Below are positions 16,900 to 25,941 of a stretch of 60,948 bases of DNA, piece by piece (the stretch's first letter is position 1; each line of letters opens with the position of its first letter). The stretch is from positions 1-60,948 of the forward strand of contig NZ_JAAABL010000022.1 in NCBI RefSeq assembly GCF_009900765.1. Reading direction: 5' to 3'. The DNA is from Rhodovarius lipocyclicus. GTDB lineage: Bacteria; Pseudomonadota; Alphaproteobacteria; Acetobacterales; Acetobacteraceae. A program made the translations under genes and the position numbers. The notes under the pieces are model-generated. The model saw only the letters and a program-made list of their open reading frames with translations, was not told the DNA's origin and did no database searches.

Positions 16900-17543
16900 T
16901 GGAGCTTATCGAACTCGGCCGATCGATCCGGGAGAGAGACCCGGCGCGGCCTACCTGGTTCGAGGTCATCTTCAGCTATCCCGGGGTCCATGCCGTGCTG
17001 TGGCACCGGCTGGCCCACCGGCTGCACCAGTGGGGCCTGCCGGGGGCGGCGCGCTTCACCTCGCACTTCGCGCGCTTCCTGACCGGCATCGAAATCCACC
17101 CCGCCGCCCAGGTCGGCCGGCGGCTGTTCATCGACCACGGCATGGGCGTGGTGGTCGGCGGCACCGCCATCATCGGGGATGACGTGACGATCTACCAGGG
17201 CGTCACTCTCGGCGGGCTCAGCCTGAAACCCGGCAAACGCCACCCGGACGTGCTGGACGGCGCGGTCATCGGCGCGGGCGCCCATGTGCTGGGCCCCATC
17301 ACCGTGGGCCGCCAGGCCCGCGTGGGCGCCAACGCCGTGGTGGTGGAAGACGTGCCCGAAGGCGTGACCGTGGTGGGCATCCCCGCCCGCTCACCCCAAC
17401 GCTGCGACGAGCCCACCGTGGGCTACGGCATGCCACGCCACACGGACGCCGACCCGCTGGGCGAGGAAATCGCGCAAATCCGGGCCGAACTGAACGCCCT
17501 CAAGGCCCGGATGGAACAGCCCCTGAAAGCGGTGGGCCGGTAA
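16899..17543 (+). CDS. cysE: Serine O-acetyltransferase, short EpsC type
   Basis: Makes O-acetylserine from serine and acetyl-CoA, feeding the two sulfhydrylases upstream. The product is 214 aa with a left-handed beta-helix of hexapeptide repeats. [22 protein letters not shown] and [19 protein letters not shown] carry the catalytic and CoA-binding residues. The N-terminal helical domain is short, as in EpsC/SAT of the NifP type. ATG 16899 overlaps the previous stop; GTG 16896 is an alternative. A strong hairpin ends the operon 20 bp downstream. Confidence 0.92.
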   Translation: MELIELGRSIRERDPARPTWFEVIFSYPGVHAVLWHRLAHRLHQWGLPGAARFTSHFARFLTGIEIHPAAQVGRRLFIDHGMGVVVGGTAIIGDDVTIYQGVTLGGLSLKPGKRHPDVLDGAVIGAGAHVLGPITVGRQARVGANAVVVEDVPEGVTVVGIPARSPQRCDEPTVGYGMPRHTDADPLGEEIAQIRAELNALKARMEQPLKAVGR

Positions 17544-17562
17544 GGCCAGGGGTGCGCTGGAC

Positions 17563-17613
17563 GGGGCGGTCGGACGTGAGGGGGGCAAAGCCCCTCTCAC
17601 GTCCGACCGCCCC
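17563..17613. terminator. Long perfect-type hairpin between cysE and DUF3297 gene
   Basis: Arms of 24 bases (17563-17586 and 17590-17613) with loop AAA pair with a single mismatch; each outer arm begins or ends with GGGGCGGTCGGACGTGAG or its complement. It lies between converging genes and should stop transcription from both sides, although no T-tract follows. Confidence 0.7.
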
Positions 17614-17634
17614 GCCCGGCGCATCCTGTCCTGA

Positions 17635-17880
17635 TCAGCCTTCCGGCTTCAGGAACGGCTCCACCTTGCCTTTGAGGAGTTGGGTCAGCGGTTTGCCGCG
17701 GCGGTCCACGGTTTTGCCCAGGCTGACGCGCACCCAACCTTCGGAGACACAGTATTCCTCGACGTTGGTTTTTTCGACGCCGTTGAATCGGATGCCCACG
17801 CCGCTTTGCAGCAGTTCCGCGTTGTGGAAGGGGCTGGAGGGATCGACCGAGAGGCGGTCCGGCAGGGTGTTGTCGCTCAT
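17635..17880 (-). CDS. DUF3297 family protein
   Basis: An 81-aa protein matching the DUF3297 pattern from end to end: PDRLSVDPSSPFHNAELL, GVGIRFNGVEKTNVEEYCVSEGWVRV, and a C-terminal GKPLTQLLKGKVEPFL. The family has no known function and is common as a single small gene in proteobacteria. It is cytoplasmic by sequence. A Fur-like palindrome lies 77 bp upstream of its start, in the space shared with the TonB-dependent receptor gene. Confidence 0.9.
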   Translation of the reverse strand: MSDNTLPDRLSVDPSSPFHNAELLQSGVGIRFNGVEKTNVEEYCVSEGWVRVSLGKTVDRRGKPLTQLLKGKVEPFLKPEG

Positions 17881-17954
17881 GCGCGGTTGGTGCCGCGTTG
17901 CCGCGCCGGATGCAAGGGGTGGATCGGCGCAAGCGCCTCGCCCCGCAGTTATTG

Positions 17955-17972
17955 CAAATGACTCTCATTAGC
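17955..17972. promoter_or_regulatory. Fur-like box
   Basis: CAAATGACTCTCATTAGC contains the inverted repeat AATGA-CTC-TCATT (17957-17969), close to the iron-repressor pattern AATGATNNTCATT. It sits between the DUF3297 gene and the TonB-dependent receptor. Fur, Irr or another iron regulator could bind. Confidence 0.5.
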
Positions 17973-18070
17973 GATAAACCACTCCATGCCGAAGCCGGGC
18001 AGCGGAAACCCTGGGTGCGCCTTCGCGCCCACATGTAACGAATAGAGTATTCTGGCCGCAATAATTCCCA

Positions 18071-18099
18071 TTGACCGAATCATTGCGCATTCATAAATA
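18071..18099 (+). promoter_or_regulatory. Probable promoter of the TonB-dependent receptor
   Basis: TTGACC (18071-18076), 17 bp, TAAATA (18094-18099). The region is AT-rich. Initiation near 18106 leaves about 125 bases before the preferred GTG start. The rest of the 350-bp interval 17881-18231 shows only this promoter, the Fur-like box and a weak upstream frame. Confidence 0.55.
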
Positions 18100-18231
18100 A
18101 AAATCGGGGCATATCGCAGATCAGAAGTTGCAGTAACGATGGTCGTTCGTTTCCTTTACTGGATTCTGAACATGCTTCCGCTTGCCCTTCTGGTGTGTGA
18201 TCTCATCAATCACGCATTGAGGCTCAATCCA

Positions 18232-20217
18232 GTGACCGAAAAGACTTTCCGCCATACCCTCCTCACCGGCGGGTCGGTGTTGGCCATGGCCCTCGCCGCG
18301 CCAGCGGGCGCCCAAACCGGCGTCCAGCTCAACCCCGTGCTGGTCGAGGCCCAGGCGCCCACCGACACCACCACCGTGGACAGCGCCCGCCTCAACCTCG
18401 AAGGCAGCGGCAGGCTGGATGACGTGCTGCGCACCATCCCCGGCACCTTCACGCGGGAAAACGCGCAGCAGCCGGGTGTCGCCGTGAACATCCGTGGCTT
18501 CGAGGGGTCCGGCCGCGTGAACATGTCGATCGACGGCGTGCGGCAGAGCTTCCGCTTCACCAGCCATGAGGCCGGCGGCTTCACCTATATCGACCCCAAC
18601 CTGCTCGCCGGCATCGACATCACCCGTGGCGAGGTGACGGGTGTCGGCGGCGGCGCGCTGGCCGGTTCGGTGAATTTCCGCACCCTGAACGTGGATGACG
18701 TGGTGCGCCCGGGCCAGACCTATGGCGGGCTGGCCCGGCTGTCCTGGGGCACCAATGGCACGCTGTTCAGCAACATGCTGGCGGCCGGCGTGCGCACGGA
18801 ACATGTCGGCTTCGTCGGCGCCATCAGCAAGCGCAACTCCAACCTGTATCACGACGGCTATGGCCATGCGGTGGCCGGCACCAGCCAGGATCTGCTCTCG
18901 GGCCTGGTGCGGGCCAACTTCACCAACGGGGCGCACAGCCTCTCGATCGGGTCGGTGTTCTACGACAACTATTTCTACGCCAATTCCTATTGGCAGGACG
19001 TGACCAACCGCACCGTCTCGGCCAATTACCGCTACAATCCGGGGCATGAGCTGGTCGATCTCAGGGTCAACGCCTACTACAACCAGCTGGGCATGCGCTA
19101 CACGGGCGGCAGCAGCACCAGCGCCCTGGGCCGGGAGATCCAGGACGATGGCGTGGGCTTCGACATCTCCAACACCTCACGCGGGCATCTGGGCCGCATC
19201 GCGGTGCGCAGCGTGAATGGCGTGGAGTATTTCCACGACGATGTCAGCGGCACCAATGGCGGCGTGAACCCGGCCAGCGGCACCAGCGCGCTGCTGGGCG
19301 TGTTCACCAACACCACCTTCAGCTACGGCATCGTCGATCTGACCGCCGGGCTGCGCTACGATCATTACTGGCTGAACGGGTCGGGCGTGACCAGCACCAG
19401 GGCCGGTTCCTACAGCGTCAACACCTCCACCGGCGCGGTGGACCCCAAGGTGACGCTGGCGGTGAACGTCACCAACTGGCTGCAGCCCTATGTCAGCTGG
19501 GGCCGCTCCATGCGCGCGCCCACGGTGCAGGAGACGATGCTGGGCGGCAGCCATCCGGGCACCGTCTCCGGCAGCTACCTGCCCAACCCCAATCTGCGGC
19601 CCGAGGTCTCCCAGGGGTGGGAATTCGGCGTGAACATGCGCCGCCAGGCCCTGCTGACGGAGCGCGACAGCCTGCGTTTCCGCGCCAACTACTTCATCAA
19701 AAACGTCGAGGACTATATCGCCGCCAGCTATGTCGCGGCGTCGCGCGCATACCGTTTCAGCAACATCGCCGGCAGCACCCAGGTGAACGGGTTCGAGCTG
19801 GAGGCGCGCTACGATGCGGGCCTGGCCTTCGGCGGCGTCAGCTACACCAACATGCATTCCAACCTGCCCAGCCAGATCCCAGGCCTGGGCGCCAGCCAGT
19901 ACATGCCCGACCATGTGCTGAGCGTGGATGCCGGCGCACGCTTCCTGCGGGAGCGCCTGACGGTGGGCGCGCGGTACAATTACGTCTCGGGCGGCACGGT
20001 GGCCGGCACCAACAGCAGCTTCACGGCCGGCGTCGCCAGCCAGGGGGGCAAGCCGTACAACATCGTCAACCTGTTCTCGAACTATCGCATCACGGATGAC
20101 TGGGACGTCAGCTTCCGCATCACCAATCTGCTGAACGAGGCCTATACCCCCTTCCTCAGCACCACCGGCACCGGGCAGGGGCGCACCTTCTACCTGGCGA
20201 CGCAGATCCGGTTCTGA
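18232..20217 (+). CDS. TonB-dependent outer-membrane receptor, probably heme/hemoglobin type
   Basis: A 661-aa receptor. A signal peptide (RHTLLTGGSVLAMALAAPAGAQT) is followed by the plug domain (NIRGFEGSGRVNMSIDGVRQ, then ITRGEVTGVGGGALAGSVNF), a 22-strand-type barrel and a C-terminal aromatic ending (FYLATQIRF). RAPTVQE and NPNLRPE match the FRAP/NPDL boxes of heme receptors. Start: GTG 18232 gives a clean signal peptide and has TGAGG upstream. An in-frame ATG at 18139 would add 31 residues of an odd hydrophobic leader. The Fur-like box and the family suggest iron control. No hmu/has transport genes lie next to it. Confidence 0.85.
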   Translation: MTEKTFRHTLLTGGSVLAMALAAPAGAQTGVQLNPVLVEAQAPTDTTTVDSARLNLEGSGRLDDVLRTIPGTFTRENAQQPGVAVNIRGFEGSGRVNMSIDGVRQSFRFTSHEAGGFTYIDPNLLAGIDITRGEVTGVGGGALAGSVNFRTLNVDDVVRPGQTYGGLARLSWGTNGTLFSNMLAAGVRTEHVGFVGAISKRNSNLYHDGYGHAVAGTSQDLLSGLVRANFTNGAHSLSIGSVFYDNYFYANSYWQDVTNRTVSANYRYNPGHELVDLRVNAYYNQLGMRYTGGSSTSALGREIQDDGVGFDISNTSRGHLGRIAVRSVNGVEYFHDDVSGTNGGVNPASGTSALLGVFTNTTFSYGIVDLTAGLRYDHYWLNGSGVTSTRAGSYSVNTSTGAVDPKVTLAVNVTNWLQPYVSWGRSMRAPTVQETMLGGSHPGTVSGSYLPNPNLRPEVSQGWEFGVNMRRQALLTERDSLRFRANYFIKNVEDYIAASYVAASRAYRFSNIAGSTQVNGFELEARYDAGLAFGGVSYTNMHSNLPSQIPGLGASQYMPDHVLSVDAGARFLRERLTVGARYNYVSGGTVAGTNSSFTAGVASQGGKPYNIVNLFSNYRITDDWDVSFRITNLLNEAYTPFLSTTGTGQGRTFYLATQIRF

Positions 20218-20250
20218 GCGCACTGGCATGCGGCTTGCTGGGCAGGCCGC

Positions 20251-20715
20251 ATGATCTCCGATCCCGTCCGCCTCAGCATCGCCTCGGCCCATGTGTGGCG
20301 GGACACGCCCATGCCGGATGGCGGGCCGCCGCTGAATGACGACGCGGCGATGCCCATCCAGGGCCACACCACCTTCGACGAAATGCTGCGCGCGCTGAAC
20401 CCGCTGCAGCATATTCCCGTGGTCGGCAGCATTTACCGCGCGGTGACCGGGGATGAGATCCAGCCCGCCTTCCGGGTGCTGGGGGGCGCGCTGTTCGGCG
20501 GCGTGCCGGGCATGATGAGCGCGGCCGCCAGCGCGGCGGTGGAGCAGTTCCAGCCGGTGGCGCGCATGCGCGCCCATCTGGCCGGCCAGCCGGACCCGCT
20601 GCTGAGCCCCGGCATGAGTGGCACCGCGCTGGCCTATGCCACCAGCCCGGAGCAGGCGATGGCCGCCTATCGCCGCTGGACAGCCGCCCCAGGTGACAAT
20701 ACCGCTGTGGCATGA
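20251..20715 (+). CDS. Hypothetical protein
   Basis: A 154-aa product without a signal peptide. A central stretch (NPLQHIPVVGSIYRAVTGDEIQPAFRVLGGALFGGVPGMM) is Gly-rich and moderately hydrophobic and looks like the conserved core of small alphaproteobacterial proteins that I know only as hypothetical. It starts 33 bp behind the receptor stop and its own stop overlaps the L,D-transpeptidase start by 4 bp. Position suggests co-translation with that envelope gene. The core could pack against a membrane, but no function is assigned. Confidence 0.65.
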   Translation: MISDPVRLSIASAHVWRDTPMPDGGPPLNDDAAMPIQGHTTFDEMLRALNPLQHIPVVGSIYRAVTGDEIQPAFRVLGGALFGGVPGMMSAAASAAVEQFQPVARMRAHLAGQPDPLLSPGMSGTALAYATSPEQAMAAYRRWTAAPGDNTAVA

Positions 20716-21227
20716 ACCAGATGACGCCCGATATCGCGCAGGTCTCGCCCGAGGGGCTGTTCCGTTTCCAGGGGCAGACCTGGCGCTGCGCCCTGGGCCA
20801 GGGCGGCGTGCGCCCGGACAAGAGCGAGGGCGACGGCGCCACCCCCGCCGGCCCGCTGCGGCTGCTGCGCGTGCTGTACCGGGCGGACCGGGTGGCGCGG
20901 CCGGTCAGCGCCGTGCCGGTGGAACCCATCGGGCCCGAGGATGGCTGGTGCGACGCCGCCACCCACCGCGACTACAACCGCCCCGTGCCCCTGCCCCACG
21001 ATGCCAGCCATGAGCGGCTGTGGCGCGAGGACGCGGTGTATGACGTGATCGGCGTGCTGGACTGGAACATGGCGCCGGTGGTGCCGCACCGGGGCAGCGC
21101 GATCTTCCTGCATGTGGCCAGGCCGCATTTCGCGCCCACCGAGGGCTGCGTGGCGCTGGAACTGCCGGTGCTGCGGGATGTGCTGGCGCGGGGGCTGAAG
21201 GGCCTGTTCGTGGATCAGCGCCGGTAG
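20712..21227 (+). CDS. L,D-transpeptidase (YkuD domain)
   Basis: A 171-aa protein consisting of a YkuD catalytic domain. The catalytic segment reads HRGSAIFLHVARPHFAPTEGCVALE, in the family order HxxG...S/TxGC, with the nucleophile Cys near residue 143. These enzymes form 3-3 crosslinks in peptidoglycan or anchor proteins to it. No signal peptide is evident, which is common in this short clade (the YkuD proteins with an N-terminal GxxRP-type start). Its end overlaps the convergent HD-domain gene by 13 bp. Confidence 0.85.
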   Translation: MNQMTPDIAQVSPEGLFRFQGQTWRCALGQGGVRPDKSEGDGATPAGPLRLLRVLYRADRVARPVSAVPVEPIGPEDGWCDAATHRDYNRPVPLPHDASHERLWREDAVYDVIGVLDWNMAPVVPHRGSAIFLHVARPHFAPTEGCVALELPVLRDVLARGLKGLFVDQRR

Positions 21228-21790
21228 AACGGCACCAGCCCCTGCGCCCGCAGGGCGTGGTCGGCCGCGAACAGGTCCGCGTAATGCAGCACATGGGCCT
21301 CGGCGCTGTCATTGTGGAAGGGCGCGTCGGTGGCGTGGGTCGCCACGGTTTCCACCACGCGCTGGTCGAAACCCAGCTCCCGCAGCAGCATCGCGCCGAT
21401 CACCCCATGCGGCATGCGCCCCGCTAGCGAGGATTTCACCACCTTGCCCTCCGCGTCGCGCGCGGCCAGCAGGGGCTTGTCCACATCATGCAGGATCAGG
21501 ATGGGCAGGATGATCGCGGGGTCCAGCGCGACGCCCCAATCGGCCTCCGCGCGCGGGATCAGCGCCTGGCCGGCGCGCGTCACCTCGTTCACATGCTTGG
21601 CCAGCGGATAGCCGGGCGCCTTGGCGGAGAAGGGAATCTCCCCCAGCTCCGCCCATTCGGAGGACGTCCAACTGGTGACCCAGGCGGTGACGACGCGATC
21701 GGCGGTTTCGGGCGGCAGGGCATCGAGCCCCGCCAGCCAGTCATGCACCGCGGCGCGTTGGGCGTTGCTGCCCTGGGTGACGCGGTACAT
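21215..21790 (-). CDS. HD-domain phosphohydrolase-like protein
   Basis: A 191-aa protein with an HD-type metal site: AKHVNEVTRA (His), ILHDVDKPLLA (His-Asp), PHGVIGAMLL (His) and VATHATDAPF (His), followed by VLHYADLFAAD (Asp). HD proteins hydrolyse phosphate esters, often of nucleotides, but the substrate is unknown. ATG 21790 starts 5 bp after the argF stop, so it is probably translated with argD-argF. An upstream start (21817) would lie inside argF and is not preferred. Confidence 0.75.
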   Translation of the reverse strand: MYRVTQGSNAQRAAVHDWLAGLDALPPETADRVVTAWVTSWTSSEWAELGEIPFSAKAPGYPLAKHVNEVTRAGQALIPRAEADWGVALDPAIILPILILHDVDKPLLAARDAEGKVVKSSLAGRMPHGVIGAMLLRELGFDQRVVETVATHATDAPFHNDSAEAHVLHYADLFAADHALRAQGLVPFYRR

Positions 21791-21795
21791 GGCGG

Positions 21796-22749
21796 TCAGG
21801 CCAGCCCCAGCGCCCACAACAGCACGCCCTTCTGGGCATGCAGCCGGTTCTCGGCCTCGTCGAACACCACGCTCTGCGGGCCGTCGATCACCTCATCGGT
21901 GATCTCCTCGCCGCGATGGGCGGGCAGGCAGTGCATCACGATGGCGTCCGGCGCCGCGTGCTTCAGCAGCGCCGCGTTCAGCTGATAGGGCTTGAGCAGG
22001 TTGTGGCGGCTGATCTCGCCTTCCTTCTCGTCGCTCATGGACACCCAGGTGTCCGTCACCAGGCATTTCGCGCCGCGCGCGGCGGCGACGGGGTCGTTCG
22101 TCAGCTCGATGCGCGCGCCCTGGCCACGGGCCCAGTCGATCAGCTCCTGCGGCGGGGCCAGCTCCGGCGGGGTGGCGATGCGCAGGATGAAGTTGAAGCG
22201 CGCGGCGGCCTGGATGAAGCTCTGGGCCACATTGTTGCCGTCGCCGGTCCAGGCGATCACCTGGTTCTCGATGGAGCCCAGATGCTCCTCGAAGGTCAGC
22301 ACATCGGCCATCAGCTGGCAGGGGTGGCTGACATTGGTCAGGCCGTTGATCACCGGCACGGTGGCATAGGCCGCCAGTTCGCGGATCTTCTCCACATCCG
22401 TGGTGCGCAGCATGATCGCATCGACGAAGCGGGACAGCACGCGGGCGGTGTCGGCCGGGGTCTCGCCACGGCCCAGCTGCATGTCGCGGGTGGTCAGGAT
22501 GATGGGCTCGCCGCCCAGCTGGCGGATGCCCACCTCGAAGCTGACACGGGTGCGGGTGGAGGGGATCTCGAAGATCAGCGCGATGGTCTTGCCGGCCAGC
22601 GGCTTGTCGGCGAACTCGCCCTTCTTGGTGCGCTTGGCCAGGTCGATCATGTGGCGCAGCGTGCCACTGTCGATGTCCATCAGCTCCAGAAAGTGCCGGG
22701 GGGCGCTGGGCCCCCCGACAGTCGTATCCTGCTTCAGTGCAGCACTCAT
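21796..22749 (-). CDS. argF: Ornithine carbamoyltransferase
   Basis: Joins ornithine and carbamoyl phosphate to citrulline in arginine synthesis. The 317-aa product shows all family motifs: the carbamoyl-phosphate loop STRTR (in [12 protein letters not shown]), HPCQ, and the ornithine-binding [10 protein letters not shown]. The extra N-terminal residues ([17 protein letters not shown]) are not conserved. It follows argD by 73 bp, and that spacer holds two hairpins. The argD-argF order is normal in alphaproteobacteria. Confidence 0.96.
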   Translation of the reverse strand: MSAALKQDTTVGGPSAPRHFLELMDIDSGTLRHMIDLAKRTKKGEFADKPLAGKTIALIFEIPSTRTRVSFEVGIRQLGGEPIILTTRDMQLGRGETPADTARVLSRFVDAIMLRTTDVEKIRELAAYATVPVINGLTNVSHPCQLMADVLTFEEHLGSIENQVIAWTGDGNNVAQSFIQAAARFNFILRIATPPELAPPQELIDWARGQGARIELTNDPVAAARGAKCLVTDTWVSMSDEKEGEISRHNLLKPYQLNAALLKHAAPDAIVMHCLPAHRGEEITDEVIDGPQSVVFDEAENRLHAQKGVLLWALGLA

Positions 22750-22822
22750 GCCTGCCTCCCTAGCGGGCGGCAGGCATCCTTTGCCTCGTGGCGCATAGCC
22801 GCCACACCAACCCTATGCGCCA
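22750..22822 (-). other. Hairpins in the argD-argF spacer
   Basis: TGGCGCATAG (22789-22798) and CTATGCGCCA (22813-22822) form a 10-bp stem directly behind the argD stop. A second pair, GCCTGCC (22750-22756) and GGCAGGC (about 22769-22775), encloses the GGGAGG ribosome site of argF. The first may stabilise or partly end the argD message; the second could limit argF translation. Both roles are inferred. Confidence 0.4.
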
Positions 22823-24025
22823 TCACTTCGCGGCGACCTTTGCCTCGCTGGGCGTCAGGCGGCGGCAGGTGCGGTCGAGCAGCGACAGCGCCTCCTCCAC
22901 CTCGGCATCCCGCACGATCAGGGACGGGGCGAGACGCAGCACGTTCATCCCCGCCGAGACGGTCAGCAGCCCCTCGGCCACGGCGGCCGCCTGGGCGTCG
23001 CCGTTGTTGACCTCGGGCTGCAGCTTCATGCCCAGCAGCAGGCCGGCACCCTGGATGCCCGCGATCACCGTGGGGTGCTTCGCGGCAAGGTCCAGCAGCC
23101 CGTCCCACAGCTTGCGGGCGATGCGGTCCACCTCGGGCAGGAAGCCCTCGGCCAGGATCACATCCAGCACGGCGTTGCCCGCCGCGCAGGCCAGCGGCCC
23201 GCCGCCATAGGTGGTGCCATGGGTGCCGGGCTTGAGATACTTCGCCACGGCTTCCTTGGCGAAGACGGCGCCGAGCGGGAAGCCGCCGCCGATCCCCTTG
23301 GCCGCCGACATCACGTCCGGCTCGATGCCGGCCCACTGGTGGGCCCACAGCTTGCCGGAACGGCCCATGCCGGTCTGCACCTCGTCGATCGCCAGCAGCA
23401 GGCCGAACTCGTCGCACACCTTGCGCAGGTCGCGCAGGAAGCCGAGATCGGCCGGGCGCACGCCGCCCTCGCCCTGGATCGGCTCGATCATGATGCCGGC
23501 CGTTTCCGCCGTGATGGCGGCGCGGACGGCGTTCATGTTGCCGAAGGGCACATGGCTGAAGCCCTGCACCGGCGGGCCGAAACCCGCCAGATACTTCTCG
23601 TTGCCGGTGGCGGACAGCATGGCCAGGGTGCGGCCGTGGAAGGCGCCCTCGAAGCAGATCATGCCGAAGCGCTCGGGCTGGCCGTTCTCGGCGTAATATT
23701 TGCGCACGGCTTTCACCATGCCCTCATTCGCCTCGGCGCCCGAGTTGCAGAAGAACACGCTGTCGGCGAAGGAATTCGCCACATGGCGCGCGGCCAGCTG
23801 TTCCGCCTGCGGCACCCGGTACAGGTTGGACACGTGCATCACACGCGCCGCCTGTTCCTGGATGGCCTGCACCAGATGCGGATGGGCATGACCGATGGAG
23901 GTGGTGGCAATGCCCGAGCCGAAGTCCAGGAATCGTCGCCCATCCTCCGTCCACAGCTGCGCCCCCTGGCCCCGCACGAAAGCGAGGTCGGCACGGTTGT
24001 AGGTCGGCATCAAAGCGGGGATCAC
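22823..24025 (-). CDS. argD: Acetylornithine/succinyldiaminopimelate aminotransferase
   Basis: PLP-dependent class III aminotransferase, 400 aa, for arginine synthesis and often lysine synthesis. Motifs: FFCNSGAEANEGMVKAVRKY, the EPIQGEGG block, LLAIDEVQTGMGRSG, and the PLP lysine in SAAKGIGGGFPLGA. GTG 24025 (encoding VIPALMPTYNRADLAF) is chosen because GGGAGAAG lies 6-13 bases upstream and the N-terminus fits the family. Longer frames starting at 24046 or 24220 add unconserved sequence. The gene is divergent from the deacetylase operon, 147 bp apart. Confidence 0.94.
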   Translation of the reverse strand: MIPALMPTYNRADLAFVRGQGAQLWTEDGRRFLDFGSGIATTSIGHAHPHLVQAIQEQAARVMHVSNLYRVPQAEQLAARHVANSFADSVFFCNSGAEANEGMVKAVRKYYAENGQPERFGMICFEGAFHGRTLAMLSATGNEKYLAGFGPPVQGFSHVPFGNMNAVRAAITAETAGIMIEPIQGEGGVRPADLGFLRDLRKVCDEFGLLLAIDEVQTGMGRSGKLWAHQWAGIEPDVMSAAKGIGGGFPLGAVFAKEAVAKYLKPGTHGTTYGGGPLACAAGNAVLDVILAEGFLPEVDRIARKLWDGLLDLAAKHPTVIAGIQGAGLLLGMKLQPEVNNGDAQAAAVAEGLLTVSAGMNVLRLAPSLIVRDAEVEEALSLLDRTCRRLTPSEAKVAAK

Positions 24026-24172
24026 GTCTGGCTTCTCCCGAAGCATCCCGCGCGAAGGGCGGGTGTCGCTGCTTCGGGGCGGGAAGCGGCCGAGAGTGGA
24101 GGAAAATCCCCCATCCGTAAAGGATACCACTCCGACTTGCGGTATGACGTTTCGCGGGCGAGCATCATTCCC

Positions 24173-25066
24173 ATGAAGCTCCCGGCCCATTCCCGCTACG
24201 CGCACAGCGCGATCATCCACCGCGCGCCCTATTCCTGGGCGAATGGCACCAACCTAGCCTTGCTCGTCGTCAACAACATCGAGCATTTCGCCTTCCGCGC
24301 CGGCATGGGCAGCGACAGTACCGGCCTGAACCCGGTGCAGAACCAGCGCCCCTATGCCTGGCGGGACTACGGCAACCGCGTGGGCCTGTGGAACCTGCTG
24401 GATATGCTGGATGAGCTGGCGATCCCGGCCGGGCACAACTGCAACTCCGCCGTGCTGGACCATTGCCCGGAAATCGCGCCCGCGCTGCTCGCGCGCGGCG
24501 ACGAGATCATCGGCCACGGCCGCACCAACGCCGAACGCCAGGACGGCATGTGGGAGGAGGACGAGCGCCGGCTGATCCTGGAATCGCGCGACGTGCTGGC
24601 GCGGCACAATGGCGGCCGCCAGCCGCGCGGCTGGCTCGGCCCCTATATCGCGCAATCGGCCGTGACGCTCGACCTGCTGAAGGAAGCGGGCTTCACCTAT
24701 GTCATGGACTGGCCGGTGGACGACCAGCCGATCTGGATGAACACGCGCGATGGCGGGCGCATCCTGTCCGTCCCCTACTCCGTCGAGCTGAACGACAGCC
24801 CGGCCATGGTCGCCCGCCACCACACGGGCCGCGAATTCGCCGACATGATCGTGGACCAGTTCGAGGAAATGCTGATCCAGAGCGAAAAGCGCCCCCTGGT
24901 GATGAGCGTGGTGCTGCACCCCTTCATCATGGGCCAGCCGCACCGGCTGCGGCCGCTGCGCCAGGCGCTGCGCCACATCATGGCCCAGCGCGACCGCCTG
25001 TGGGTGACCCGCCCCGGAGAGCTGGCGGACTACGTCGCCGGCCTGCCGGCAGGCACCGTCCCGTGA
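24173..25066 (+). CDS. Polysaccharide-deacetylase-fold hydrolase
   Basis: A 297-aa cytoplasmic protein of the NodB/PuuE-like superfamily. LALLVVNNIEHFAF near residue 24 and the His/Asp-bearing GHGRTNAE and LHPFIMGQPHRL segments match the family's metal site, with some deviation from the classic Asp-Asp first motif. It is coupled to a PuuE-like gene by a GTGA overlap, and to a CitE-like lyase beyond. Enzymes of this pair type act on cyclic amides such as allantoin rather than on polysaccharides. The exact substrate is unknown. Confidence 0.82.
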   Translation: MKLPAHSRYAHSAIIHRAPYSWANGTNLALLVVNNIEHFAFRAGMGSDSTGLNPVQNQRPYAWRDYGNRVGLWNLLDMLDELAIPAGHNCNSAVLDHCPEIAPALLARGDEIIGHGRTNAERQDGMWEEDERRLILESRDVLARHNGGRQPRGWLGPYIAQSAVTLDLLKEAGFTYVMDWPVDDQPIWMNTRDGGRILSVPYSVELNDSPAMVARHHTGREFADMIVDQFEEMLIQSEKRPLVMSVVLHPFIMGQPHRLRPLRQALRHIMAQRDRLWVTRPGELADYVAGLPAGTVP

Positions 25067-25941
25067 CCCGGGATTTCGAGGGCTATGGCCGCAACCCGCC
25101 CGAGGCCCGCTGGCCCGGCGGCGCGCGGCTGGCGCTGAACTTCGTCATCAACCATGAGGAAGGCGGCGAGCGCAGCGTGCCCGACGGCGACCCCGCCACC
25201 GAGGCCGCGCTGACCGAGGGCAGCACCATCCCGCCCCAGGGGCGCGACCTGGGCGCGGAATCCATGTTCCAGTACGGCAGCCGGGTGGGGTTCTGGCGGC
25301 TGTGGCGGCTGTTCCAGGCCGCCGGCCTGCCCTGCACCGTCTTCGCCGTGGCGCGCAGCCTGCAACGCACGCCCCAGGCCGCCGCCGCGATCCGCGAGGC
25401 CGGGTGGGACGTGGCGGGCCACGGCCTGCGCTGGGTCGGCCACGCCGACATGGATGAGGCGACGGAGCGCCAGGCGCTGACCGAGGCCACGCGCATCATC
25501 GAGGACACGACGGGGCAAAGGCCGCTCGGCTGGTATTGCCGCTACGCGCCCAGCCTGAACACGCGGCGGCTGCTGGGCGAACTCGGCTATCTGTACGACA
25601 GCGACGCCTATGACGATGAGCTGCCCTATTGGGACCGCTCGATCGGCAAGCCGCGGCTGGTGGTGCCCTATACGCTGGTGAACAACGATTTGCGCTTCCA
25701 GCGCGCGGCGCTGACCACCGGCGAGGAATTCGAACGCTATATCATGGGCGCCATCGAGATGGCGCTGCATGAGCCGGGGTCGCGCATGCTTTCGGTCGGG
25801 CTGCACAACCGCATCATCGGCCACCCGGCGCGGGCCATCGGGCTGAAACGCATTCTGGACCGGGTGAAGGCCATGCCCGATATCTGGGTCTGCCGGCGCG
25901 TGGATATCGCGCGGCATTGGGAGAAGGAACACCCGCCGTGA
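25063..25941 (+). CDS. PuuE-like polysaccharide-deacetylase-family enzyme (allantoinase-like)
   Basis: A 292-aa protein. LNFVINHEEGGERSVPDGD is close to the start of PuuE-type metal-independent allantoinases (NxEEGGExxxxxGD). GHGLRWVGHADM and LHNRIIGHPARA follow at the positions of the second and third NodB motifs. It starts with GTG 25063 inside the preceding stop and overlaps the next gene in the same way, so three proteins should be made in balance. Ring opening of allantoin or a similar cyclic ureide is a reasonable guess. No other purine-degradation gene is in the window. Confidence 0.85.
   Translation: MTRDFEGYGRNPPEARWPGGARLALNFVINHEEGGERSVPDGDPATEAALTEGSTIPPQGRDLGAESMFQYGSRVGFWRLWRLFQAAGLPCTVFAVARSLQRTPQAAAAIREAGWDVAGHGLRWVGHADMDEATERQALTEATRIIEDTTGQRPLGWYCRYAPSLNTRRLLGELGYLYDSDAYDDELPYWDRSIGKPRLVVPYTLVNNDLRFQRAALTTGEEFERYIMGAIEMALHEPGSRMLSVGLHNRIIGHPARAIGLKRILDRVKAMPDIWVCRRVDIARHWEKEHPP

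Noticed and set aside
18139..18231. Earlier ATG for the TonB-dependent receptor
   Set aside because: It would put a hydrophobic, unconserved 31-residue extension before a complete signal peptide; GTG 18232 has a better ribosome site.
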